Source: a virus. Taken from it: a DNA stretch of 35,576 nt. The translations under genes were made by a program, and so were the position numbers. Positions 29,118-35,576 of the stretch are shown here, piece by piece. Location: IMG/VR virus record IMGVR_UViG_3300048597_000618, positions 1 to 35,576 of that record; one strand, given 5' to 3'. Under the pieces are notes generated by a model. That model ran no database searches. It worked only from the letters and a program-made list of their open reading frames with translations, and was not told the origin of the DNA. Each line of letters opens with the position of its first letter. The first letter of the stretch is position 1.

Positions 29118-32100
29118 ATGGCTTCGATCGTTCTTGGATGGGCCGGCCAGGCGCTGGGTCCGTCGATCTTTGGCGCCGGCTTCACGCTGCTCGGGCAAAC
29201 CATCACCGGCGCACAGATCGGCGGCGCGCTGGGTGCGCTCGCCGGCAGCTTCATCGACAACGCGCTCTTCGCGCCCAGCACGCCGGTGCAGGAAGGCCCG
29301 CGCCTTTCGGAAGTCAGCCTCCTCACCTCCAGCGAAGGCGCATCCATCCCGCGTCTCTGGGGGCGTGCCCGTCTCGGCGGCCAGATCATCTGGTCGACGC
29401 GCTTCAAGGAGACGACCACCACCTCGCAACAGGGCGGCAAAGGCGGCCAAGGCGGTGCGAAGACCAAGACCTATTCCTATTCGGTCAGCTTCGCGGTCGG
29501 GCTTTGCGAGGGACCGGCAACGCGGATCGGCCGGGTCTGGGCAGATGGCAAGGAACTTGAGCTCGGCTCCTACACCACGCGCTTCCACGCCGGCACGGAA
29601 GACCAGATGCCCGACCCGCTGATCGAAACGATCGAGGGCGCCGGCAACGCGCCCGGCTATCGCGGCCTTGCCTATGTTGTGTTCGAGGACATGCCCCTCG
29701 AGAAGTTCGGCAACCGAATTCCCCAGCTCTCCTTCGAGACCTTCAAGGCGACGAACGACGGCGAAATCGAGGACCTGATCACCGGAATCTGCCTGATCCC
29801 CTCATCCGGCGAATTCGTCTACGCGACACAGCCCATCATCTCAGACACCGGCCGCGGCACGTCGAAGAGCGAAAACGTCCACAGCGCGAACGGCCAGCCG
29901 GATTTCACGGTCGCCGCCGACCAGATGGGCGATCTCCTGCCGAATCTCGGCGCCGTCCTGCTCGTCGTCGCGTGGTTCGGCACGGATTTGCGATGCGGCG
30001 TCTGCGAGGTGAAGCCCGGCGTCGAGCTGACGCTGAAGTATACGATTCCCGTGCAGTGGCGGGTCAGCGGGGTCGAGCGCCAGGACGCCTATCAGGTTTC
30101 TCAAGGGGACGACCGGCCGAACTATGGCGGCACGCCGAGCGACCTCTCGGTCATCCAGGCCATCGAGGATCTCAAAGCCCGCGGCTACGACGTCATCTTC
30201 TATCCTTTCGTCCTCATGGACATCGAGGCGGGCAACGGCCTTCCCAACCCCTATGGCGGGGCCGAACAAGGGGCGTTCCCTTGGCGCGGCCGGATCACCT
30301 GTCATCCCGCTGCCGGCCGCCCGGGCACCGTGGACAAGACAGCGGCGGCGGCGACTCAGGTGGATGCGTTCTTCGGATCGGCCGCCGCCTCCGACGTGAC
30401 GGTCAGCGGCACGACGATCGGCTGGTCGGGCTCGAACTCCGAATGGGGCTACCGCCGCATGATCCTGCACTACGCCAAGCTCTGCGTTGCGGCGGGCGGC
30501 GTCGATGGCTTCCTGATCGGAACGGAACTGCGCGGCCTCACGACGATCCGCTCGGGCGCGGCGACCTATCCAGCTGTCGCAAAGCTACAGACGCTCGCGG
30601 CCGATGTGAGCGCCATTCTCGGCGGCTCATGTAAGACCGGCTATGCCGCCGACTGGACGGAATATCGCGGCCACGATCCGGCTGACGGCACCGGCGATTT
30701 CTATTTCCACCTCGATCCGCTCTGGGCCGACGCGAACATCGATTTCGTCGGGATCGACAATTACGCGCCCCTTTCGGACTGGCGCGACGGCAGTTTCCAT
30801 CTCGACTTCACCGCGAGTGCGACGCGCTCGATCTATGACGTTGCCTATCTGCAATCGAACGTCGAGGCCGGCGAGCGCTATGACTGGTTCTATTCGAGCC
30901 AGGGCGATCGCGACGCCCAGCTTCGGACGCCGATCACGGATGGCGCCTATGGCAAGCCGTGGGTCTATCGCGACAAGGACTTTCGGAACTGGTGGCTCAA
31001 TGCCCACCACAACAGGCCAGGCGGCGTCGAAAGCGTTTCACCGACGGCCTGGACGCCGCAGAGCAAGCCGTTCTGGTTTACCGAGTTCGGCTGCCCCGCT
31101 GTCGAGAAAGGCACGAACCAGCCGAACGTCTTCTTCGACCCGAAATCCTCTGAGAGCTTCATCCCTTACTATTCGACCGGGCGGCGCGACGATCTGATCC
31201 AGCGCCGTTATGTCGAAGCTACGACGCGCTATTGGACCGACGCCGGCAATAACCCGGTCTCGGCCGTCTATGGCGGGACGATGGTCGCCGCCGACCGCAT
31301 GTTCGTGTGGTGCTGGGATGCCCGGCCCTGGCCGGATTACCCGACGCGCTCGGACATTTGGGGCGATACCGAAAACTGGAAGCTCGGCCACTGGCTAAAC
31401 GGCCGGCTCGGCGTCTCCTCGGTGCCCGTCATCGTCTCCGACATCTGCACCGGCGCGAACTTCACCGAGATCGACGTGTCGAGCCTCGAAGGCATCGTTA
31501 CGGGCTATGTGATCGACCGCACCATGAGCCCGCGCGACGCGCTGGCTCCACTCTCCGCGGCCTATTTTTTCGACGGCGCCGAAAGCGAAGGCATCATCCG
31601 GTTCGTGCACCGATCAGGGGCCGCGGCTCTTGAGCTGGATGAAGGCGATCTCGTCCTCGGCGAGGACGGCATGCCCGGCTACACCATCACACGGAGCCAG
31701 GAGACCGACCTGCCGCGCATCTGCCGGGCGGGCTTCATCGAAGCGTCGGCGGACTACAAAGCGAGCTCCGTCGAAAGCCGCCGGCTGGTCGGAAGCAGCG
31801 AGCGTGTCGCCGGCGCTTCCCTGCCGATCGTCATGGAGCAGGCCGACGCACAGGCGATTTCAGACGCGATGCTGCAGGAGACATGGGTCGCGCGCGAGAA
31901 GGCGAACCTCGCACTGTCCCCAGCCACGCTGGCTCTCGACCCGACCGACATCATCGACATCACGTTGAACGGCCGGCTCTGGCGCTTCCAGCTCGGCGAG
32001 ATCAACGACGCCCTGGAGCGGCGTTGCACGGCCGCCAGGAACGACGCCTCGATCTACAACGCCGTGCCGGGCACGAGCCGTGAGGTAAAGGCGCCGCCTG

Positions 32101-33053
32101 TCGTGTTTGCGGGACCGGTCCTGCTCTCGTTCATGGACCTTCCGCTGATCACCGGTCGTGAAGACCCCAACGCGGCGCGTGTGGCCGCTTTCGCCTCGCC
32201 GTGGGTCGGGCCGACCGCGATCTTCAGGAGCGCATCCACCAGCGGCTTTACCCTGAATACCACCGTCGCGGGCAAGGCGACGCTCGGCGCGTTGGCGGCA
32301 GACCTCCAGTCCGGTCCCTCTGCGCGCTGGGACATCGTCAACGAGATCCACGTCGATCTCTACGGCGGGACCCTCGCGTCAGCGTCGGAGCTTGACGTTC
32401 TCGGTGGCGCGAATGTCCTCGCAATCGAGAACCAGGATGGCGGCTGGGAAGTGCTCCAGTTCGTCACAGCCACGCTGGAAGGCGGGACGATCTGGAAACT
32501 CTCGCGGCTTCTGCGCGGCCAGTTCGGCACCGAAGGCGCCATGCGCGACCCGGTTGCCGCCGGCGCCAGGGTCGTCGTGCTGAACACCGCGATCGCCGAA
32601 CTGGACACGTTGGATTTCGAGAGGCTGCTTGCCTTCAACTACCGCTGGGGACCACTCGCCAAACCGCAGGACGACCCGTCCTATAGTCAGGCGCTCAAGC
32701 AGTTCCAGGGTGTCGGTCACCGGCCCTACAGCCCCGTCCATGTGCGAGGCAGCTGGGATGCCGGGAGCGGCGATGTCGTCCTCTCATGGAAACGGCGAGC
32801 CCGCCTGTCGGCCGATGAGTGGGAACAGAGTGACGTTCCGCTCGGCGAAGGCTCAGAGCGCTATGACGTCGACATCCTCGATGGACCAGCGGTCATCCGC
32901 ACCATCGCGACGACGCTCACGTCCGCGACCTACACGGCTGCGCAGCAGACGGCGGATTTCGGGGCCACGCAGACCTCGATCGAGGTCGTCGTCTACCAGC
33001 TTTCCGAGATCTTCGGCCGCGGCACCGGCCGGAAAGCCACCCTGACGCGATAG
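29118..33053 (+). CDS. Tail-tip megaprotein with GTA TIM-barrel domain (gp15-like)
   Basis: A 1311-aa host-specificity protein like GTA gp15/lambda J. The N-terminus has a small hydrophobic Gly-rich segment (GWAGQALGPSIFGAGFTLLGQTITGAQIGGALGALAG), then conserved EGASIPRLWGRARLGGQIIWSTRF and the YSYSVSFAVGLCEGPATRIGRVWADG block (about 112-145). A glycoside-hydrolase-like TIM barrel lies at about 430-730, with EWGYRRMILHYAKLC, GFLIGTELRGLTTIR, WADANIDFVGIDNYAPLSDW, PFWFTEFGCPAVEKG and MFVWCWDARPWPDYP. A phage tail protein-III/fibronectin-like part follows to the end (LWKLSRLLRGQFGTEGAM, then C-terminal beta domains). It probably contacts receptor and closes the tail. Confidence 0.95.
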   Translation: MASIVLGWAGQALGPSIFGAGFTLLGQTITGAQIGGALGALAGSFIDNALFAPSTPVQEGPRLSEVSLLTSSEGASIPRLWGRARLGGQIIWSTRFKETTTTSQQGGKGGQGGAKTKTYSYSVSFAVGLCEGPATRIGRVWADGKELELGSYTTRFHAGTEDQMPDPLIETIEGAGNAPGYRGLAYVVFEDMPLEKFGNRIPQLSFETFKATNDGEIEDLITGICLIPSSGEFVYATQPIISDTGRGTSKSENVHSANGQPDFTVAADQMGDLLPNLGAVLLVVAWFGTDLRCGVCEVKPGVELTLKYTIPVQWRVSGVERQDAYQVSQGDDRPNYGGTPSDLSVIQAIEDLKARGYDVIFYPFVLMDIEAGNGLPNPYGGAEQGAFPWRGRITCHPAAGRPGTVDKTAAAATQVDAFFGSAAASDVTVSGTTIGWSGSNSEWGYRRMILHYAKLCVAAGGVDGFLIGTELRGLTTIRSGAATYPAVAKLQTLAADVSAILGGSCKTGYAADWTEYRGHDPADGTGDFYFHLDPLWADANIDFVGIDNYAPLSDWRDGSFHLDFTASATRSIYDVAYLQSNVEAGERYDWFYSSQGDRDAQLRTPITDGAYGKPWVYRDKDFRNWWLNAHHNRPGGVESVSPTAWTPQSKPFWFTEFGCPAVEKGTNQPNVFFDPKSSESFIPYYSTGRRDDLIQRRYVEATTRYWTDAGNNPVSAVYGGTMVAADRMFVWCWDARPWPDYPTRSDIWGDTENWKLGHWLNGRLGVSSVPVIVSDICTGANFTEIDVSSLEGIVTGYVIDRTMSPRDALAPLSAAYFFDGAESEGIIRFVHRSGAAALELDEGDLVLGEDGMPGYTITRSQETDLPRICRAGFIEASADYKASSVESRRLVGSSERVAGASLPIVMEQADAQAISDAMLQETWVAREKANLALSPATLALDPTDIIDITLNGRLWRFQLGEINDALERRCTAARNDASIYNAVPGTSREVKAPPVVFAGPVLLSFMDLPLITGREDPNAARVAAFASPWVGPTAIFRSASTSGFTLNTTVAGKATLGALAADLQSGPSARWDIVNEIHVDLYGGTLASASELDVLGGANVLAIENQDGGWEVLQFVTATLEGGTIWKLSRLLRGQFGTEGAMRDPVAAGARVVVLNTAIAELDTLDFERLLAFNYRWGPLAKPQDDPSYSQALKQFQGVGHRPYSPVHVRGSWDAGSGDVVLSWKRRARLSADEWEQSDVPLGEGSERYDVDILDGPAVIRTIATTLTSATYTAAQQTADFGATQTSIEVVVYQLSEIFGRGTGRKATLTR

Positions 33054-33060
33054 GCAGACC

Positions 33061-33756
33061 ATGGCGACGACCCCGTATCTTGGACTTCCTCTGATCGAGG
33101 CAGCCCAGGCCCAAAAGCATGTCACGCACAACGAGGCGCTGGGCCTCCTCGACTCGGTCATCCAGCTTTCGGTCAAGGGACGGACGCTGCTCAATCCACC
33201 GTTATCGCCCGCTGAGGGGGATCGCTGGATCGTCCCGGCGGGCGCCACCGGCGCCTGGAGCGGCCACACGGACGAGGTGGCACTCTGGAAAGACGCGGGC
33301 TGGCGATATTTCACGCCGCGCGATGGCTGGATCGCTTTCGTCGATGACGAAGGCACCGTCGCTTACGCCGCCGGCGGCTGGCAGTCGTTCATCGTCCTGA
33401 CGGTGAATGGCGCTGGACTCGGTATGGACATTCGCGAGGAAGAAGTCGTCTGCGCCGGTGCGTCGGTTTCGACCACCATCGCAATCCCGGCGCGCTCGGT
33501 CGCGCTGGCGGTTTCCGTTCGGACGACGCTGGCGATCACCGGCGCCACCTCGTTCGACTGCGGCGTCGCGGGCGACCTTTCGAAGTTCGGCGGATCGCTC
33601 GGCGTCGCCCTTGGCTCGACGAATATCGGCGTCATCGGTCCGACCGCCTACTATTCCGATACGCCAATCGTCCTCACCGCCAACGGCGGCAGCTTCACCG
33701 GCGGCAAAGTCCGCGTCGCCGCACAGATCCTCACCTTCGCCGCTCCGACCGCCTGA
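33061..33756 (+). CDS. DUF2793 tail/fibre protein
   Basis: A 231-aa DUF2793 protein. The family block TPYLGLPLIEAAQAQKHVTHNEALGLLDSVIQLSVKGRTL (3-42), then GDRWIVPAGATGAWSGHTDEVALWKDAGWRYFTPRDGWIAFVDDEG (about 53-98) is unambiguous. The C-terminal half (from about 120) is a beta-rich domain with FDCGVAGDLSKFGGSLGVALGSTNIGVIGPTAYYSDTPIVLTANGG, similar to the tips of other phage fibres. DUF2793 proteins follow the GTA-like tip protein in many alphaproteobacterial prophages and are likely receptor-interacting accessories. It begins 7 bases after the tip protein gene. Confidence 0.9.
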   Translation: MATTPYLGLPLIEAAQAQKHVTHNEALGLLDSVIQLSVKGRTLLNPPLSPAEGDRWIVPAGATGAWSGHTDEVALWKDAGWRYFTPRDGWIAFVDDEGTVAYAAGGWQSFIVLTVNGAGLGMDIREEEVVCAGASVSTTIAIPARSVALAVSVRTTLAITGATSFDCGVAGDLSKFGGSLGVALGSTNIGVIGPTAYYSDTPIVLTANGGSFTGGKVRVAAQILTFAAPTA

Positions 33757-33768
33757 CAGGGAAAACCA

Positions 33769-33885
33769 ATGGGCCTGCTGCTCATTCAGAAGTGCCTCCG
33801 CGGCTTCAGCCTGATCTTCTATCTCGGGCAATGGGACTTCGCCGACGCGAAACAGAGCGGCCACATCTTCACCTGCGGTTTCTAG
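33769..33885 (+). CDS. 38-residue micro-ORF
   Basis: A short frame with an ATG preceded by AGGGAAAA (about 4 bases away), ending in TAG three bases before the next ATG. The product is M-G-L-L-L-I-Q-K-C-L-R-G-F then SLIFYLGQWDFADAKQSGHIFTCGF: a hydrophobic start, aromatic middle, two cysteines. Its tight packing between two structural genes and the good ribosome site argue that it is real; no family is recognised. Confidence 0.55.
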   Translation: MGLLLIQKCLRGFSLIFYLGQWDFADAKQSGHIFTCGF

Positions 33886-33888
33886 GCG

Positions 33889-34788
33889 ATGGCCGACAAT
33901 ATCCAGGTCAAGGACGCGGCCGGCACCAACCGGACGATGCGGACGACCGACTCCGCCGGCGTCCACACACCCCACAATAAGTCGCAGCTCCAAGTCGCCG
34001 GCGCCGATGTAGGGCCGGCTAACCGGGTGCCGGTCAGCGATCCGGATATGCTCGAAGTTTCAGGCTCGGCTACTTCGGCTGCTGTCCTGATTTCGCAGGA
34101 CACCACCGGCTATCAGTCCGTCGCCGTGCAGGTCACCAGCGCCGGCACCAGCAGCACGATCACCTATGAGGCGTCGAACGACGGCACCACCTGGTATCAG
34201 GTCGCGGGCTACACACCGCTGAACACCGGCTCGACCGCGCAGGTGACAACCAGCACGACGGCCATCCTGCTGATCTTTGCCAGTGTGGCTAAATACTTCC
34301 GCGCGCGGGTCTCGACCTACGGGTCCGGTACGGTCTTCGTTCAGGCCGCATTCCGAAACGCGCCGATCGACCGCCTGGGCGTCAACATCGCCAACGCCTC
34401 GCTTTCGGTCGCCCTCAACAGCGCAGTCGCCCCCGCCGCGGCAGCGACCGGCGCGATGACAAAGACCCGCGTCCAGGCCGCAGCATCCACTAATGCGACC
34501 TCGGTGAAGGCCTCGGCCGGCAGGCTTTACGAAATCCACCTCTGCAACGTCTCAGCCGCGATGAAGTTCGTGAAATTCTACAACAAGGCTTCGGCGCCGA
34601 CCGTGGGTACGGACGTGCCGGTCGCGACCTATCCGCTCGCGGCCAATGGCGGCCGAATCGATACGGTCAGCATCAACGGCATCTCGTTCGCGACCGGCCT
34701 TGCCTACGCGATCACCGGCGCGGTCGCCGACGCCGACACGACGGCAGTCGCCGCCAATGATGTCGTCGGCGAGTTGCTCTACGCCTGA
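33889..34788 (+). CDS. Putative phage structural / fibre protein
   Basis: A 299-aa, Ser/Thr/Ala-rich, beta-dominated protein with no cysteine-rich or enzymatic motif. The N-terminal ADNIQVKDAAGTNRTMRTTDSAGVHTPHNK (about 2-31) is a block I recall from phage virion proteins. Residues about 57-155 (GSATSAAVLISQDTTGYQSVAVQVTSAGTSSTITYEASNDGTTWYQVAGYTP) look like a carbohydrate-binding or BNR-like jelly roll. The C-terminal half (AGRLYEIHLCNVSAAMKFVKFYNKASAPTVGTDVPVATYPLAANGG) resembles a second beta sandwich. A strong terminator follows, so this ends the structural operon. Confidence 0.75.
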   Translation: MADNIQVKDAAGTNRTMRTTDSAGVHTPHNKSQLQVAGADVGPANRVPVSDPDMLEVSGSATSAAVLISQDTTGYQSVAVQVTSAGTSSTITYEASNDGTTWYQVAGYTPLNTGSTAQVTTSTTAILLIFASVAKYFRARVSTYGSGTVFVQAAFRNAPIDRLGVNIANASLSVALNSAVAPAAAATGAMTKTRVQAAASTNATSVKASAGRLYEIHLCNVSAAMKFVKFYNKASAPTVGTDVPVATYPLAANGGRIDTVSINGISFATGLAYAITGAVADADTTAVAANDVVGELLYA

Positions 34789-34813
34789 ACCGCCCTCGCC
34801 TCGTTCGTCCCCC

Positions 34814-34837
34814 ACCCCGCCGTAGCGCGGGGTTTTT
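34814..34837 (+). terminator. Intrinsic terminator ending the structural operon
   Basis: ACCCCGC (34814-34820) and GCGGGGT (34827-34833) form a perfect 7-bp stem around CGTAGC, followed by TTTTT (34833-34837). It lies 25 bases after the fibre-like gene. The lysis gene beginning at 34855 is close behind, so partial read-through or a separate promoter is needed for it. Confidence 0.85.
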
Positions 34838-34854
34838 CATTTCAGGAGAAAGAT

Positions 34855-35322
34855 ATGGCCTTCGTCCTCAGCCGGACGTCGCGTGGGAAGCTGCGCGGCG
34901 TTCACCCAGATCTCATCCGCGTTGTTGAGCGGGCGATCCAGAACACACCGGTCGATTTTCGTGTCGGCGAGGGTGTGCGCTCGCGCGAGCGTCAACAGAT
35001 TCTGGTCGATGCCGGCGCGTCCTGGACGATGAATTCCCGTCATCTGACCGGCCACGCCGTCGATCTACTCGCGCTGGTCGGCGGCAAGGTGTCGTGGGAC
35101 TGGCCCCTGTATTTCCAGATCGCCGCGGCAGTTCGAACCGCTGCGCTGGAGCTTGGCGTCGCAATCGAATGGGGCGGCGTCTGGGATCAGCCGCTCGCGC
35201 ACCTCTCGCACGATCTCGAAGCCGAGGTCGCCGCCTACGTTCGGCGCCGCCGTGGCGCACGCAAGAAGGCGAATCTTGACGGACCGCACTTCCAACTGGC
35301 CTGGGGAGCCTATCCGAAATGA
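34855..35322 (+). CDS. M15-family endolysin (D-Ala carboxypeptidase-like)
   Basis: A 155-aa peptidoglycan peptidase of the M15 family (VanY/T5 endolysin type) that lyses the host. Zinc ligands are H67 and D74-region residues in SRHLTGHAVDL (H67, D70) and H145 in LDGPHFQLAW; S61-R62-H63 begins the motif. The conserved FRVGEGVRS start and IEWGGVWD are present. Between WGG and DGPHF there is an extra segment of about 30 residues (PLAHLSHDLEAEVAAYVRRRRGARKK), absent from the compact T5-like enzymes. There is no signal peptide, so it needs a holin-type partner. AGGAGAAAG precedes the ATG, and its stop overlaps the next gene. Confidence 0.92.
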   Translation: MAFVLSRTSRGKLRGVHPDLIRVVERAIQNTPVDFRVGEGVRSRERQQILVDAGASWTMNSRHLTGHAVDLLALVGGKVSWDWPLYFQIAAAVRTAALELGVAIEWGGVWDQPLAHLSHDLEAEVAAYVRRRRGARKKANLDGPHFQLAWGAYPK

Positions 35323-35576
35323 GCCTGTTCGAATTTCTGGTCGGGGAGAAATACGACCCCGACGACGATCCGTTGAGCCAGGCGGACGAGCTCGAGGGTA
35401 ACAATCTGGGGCTCCACGTCCGTAGCTGCACGCGTCGTTATGCGGAAATCCGGCGCGTGCAGGCTGCCAACACCCGCAAGCTCAACGTCGCGCTCCTGCT
35501 CATTTTCGCGCAGTTCGCGGTGATGCTCGCGCGCGACCTCATCGATCTCAAGCAGCTCTTCGGGCTGCTGTTCTAA
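35319..35576 (+). CDS. Small one-TM protein, candidate holin or lysis partner
   Basis: An 85-aa protein with a soluble acidic N-terminus (FEFLVGEKYDPDDDPLSQADELEGNN), an amphipathic helix with HVRSCTRRYAEIRRVQAANTRK and one hydrophobic helix, LNVALLLIFAQFAVMLARDLIDL (about 55-77). It is coupled to the endolysin gene by an ATGA overlap. One TM segment and the location suggest a holin- or spanin-like lysis partner, but it matches no holin family that I recognise. Its TAA is the last codon of the window. Confidence 0.65.
   Translation: MSLFEFLVGEKYDPDDDPLSQADELEGNNLGLHVRSCTRRYAEIRRVQAANTRKLNVALLLIFAQFAVMLARDLIDLKQLFGLLF

Overview
The window is an essentially complete temperate siphophage genome (prophage). 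It has high GC, dense ATGA-type gene overlaps, GC-ending codons and many alphaproteobacterial phage families: DUF6362, DUF6441, DUF2460, DUF2163, DUF2793, a GTA-type tail tip, and a ParB-like protein paired with a DNA methyltransferase. These point to an alphaproteobacterial host, most likely Sphingomonadales or a relative; that placement is inference. The sequence opens on the start codon of a tyrosine integrase and closes on the stop codon of a small membrane protein in the lysis region. The att sites are therefore probably outside the window, and none was identified.

Layout. 1-3061: the integrase, then a leftward lysogeny block (ImmA/IrrE-type peptidase, XRE repressor, hypothetical protein). 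3350-7012: a rightward, translationally coupled early operon with an excisionase-like HTH protein, two small proteins, a CHC2/Toprim primase, a RepA/AAA_25-type ATPase, a Pro-rich ORF built on an iteron array, and a DUF6362 protein. 7045-8228: two small genes, two terminator hairpins, a stretch with no convincing gene, and a GGTTCGC repeat cluster. 8229-10655: a ParB-like protein, a DNA methyltransferase and a PLP-fold protein, each overlapping the next, which look like one DNA-modification cassette. 10746-11803: a CsbD-like protein, a strong terminator and two leftward small genes. 11911-33756: packaging, head and tail genes. 33769-35576: a micro-ORF, a structural or fibre-like protein, a terminator, an M15 endolysin and a one-TM protein.

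The head and packaging part follows lambda gene order (Nu1, A, W, B, C/Nu3, D, E, FII, Z, U, V, G/GT, H). The tail tip follows the Rhodobacter gene transfer agent (DUF2460, DUF2163, NlpC/P60, and a giant TIM-barrel tail-tip protein). One lower-GC gene, an antisense HNH-nuclease-like protein, sits inside the head operon and looks like a moron.

The items most worth a second look are: (1) a helically phased iteron array next to GC-alternating and AT-only tracts, a candidate origin inside a small ORF just after the replication genes; (2) a canonical A AAA AAC -1 frameshift site giving a GT-type tail chaperone with a CxxC-x3-CxxC extension; (3) the ParB/methyltransferase/PLP-fold cassette with its own upstream repeat cluster; (4) the antisense HNH moron.
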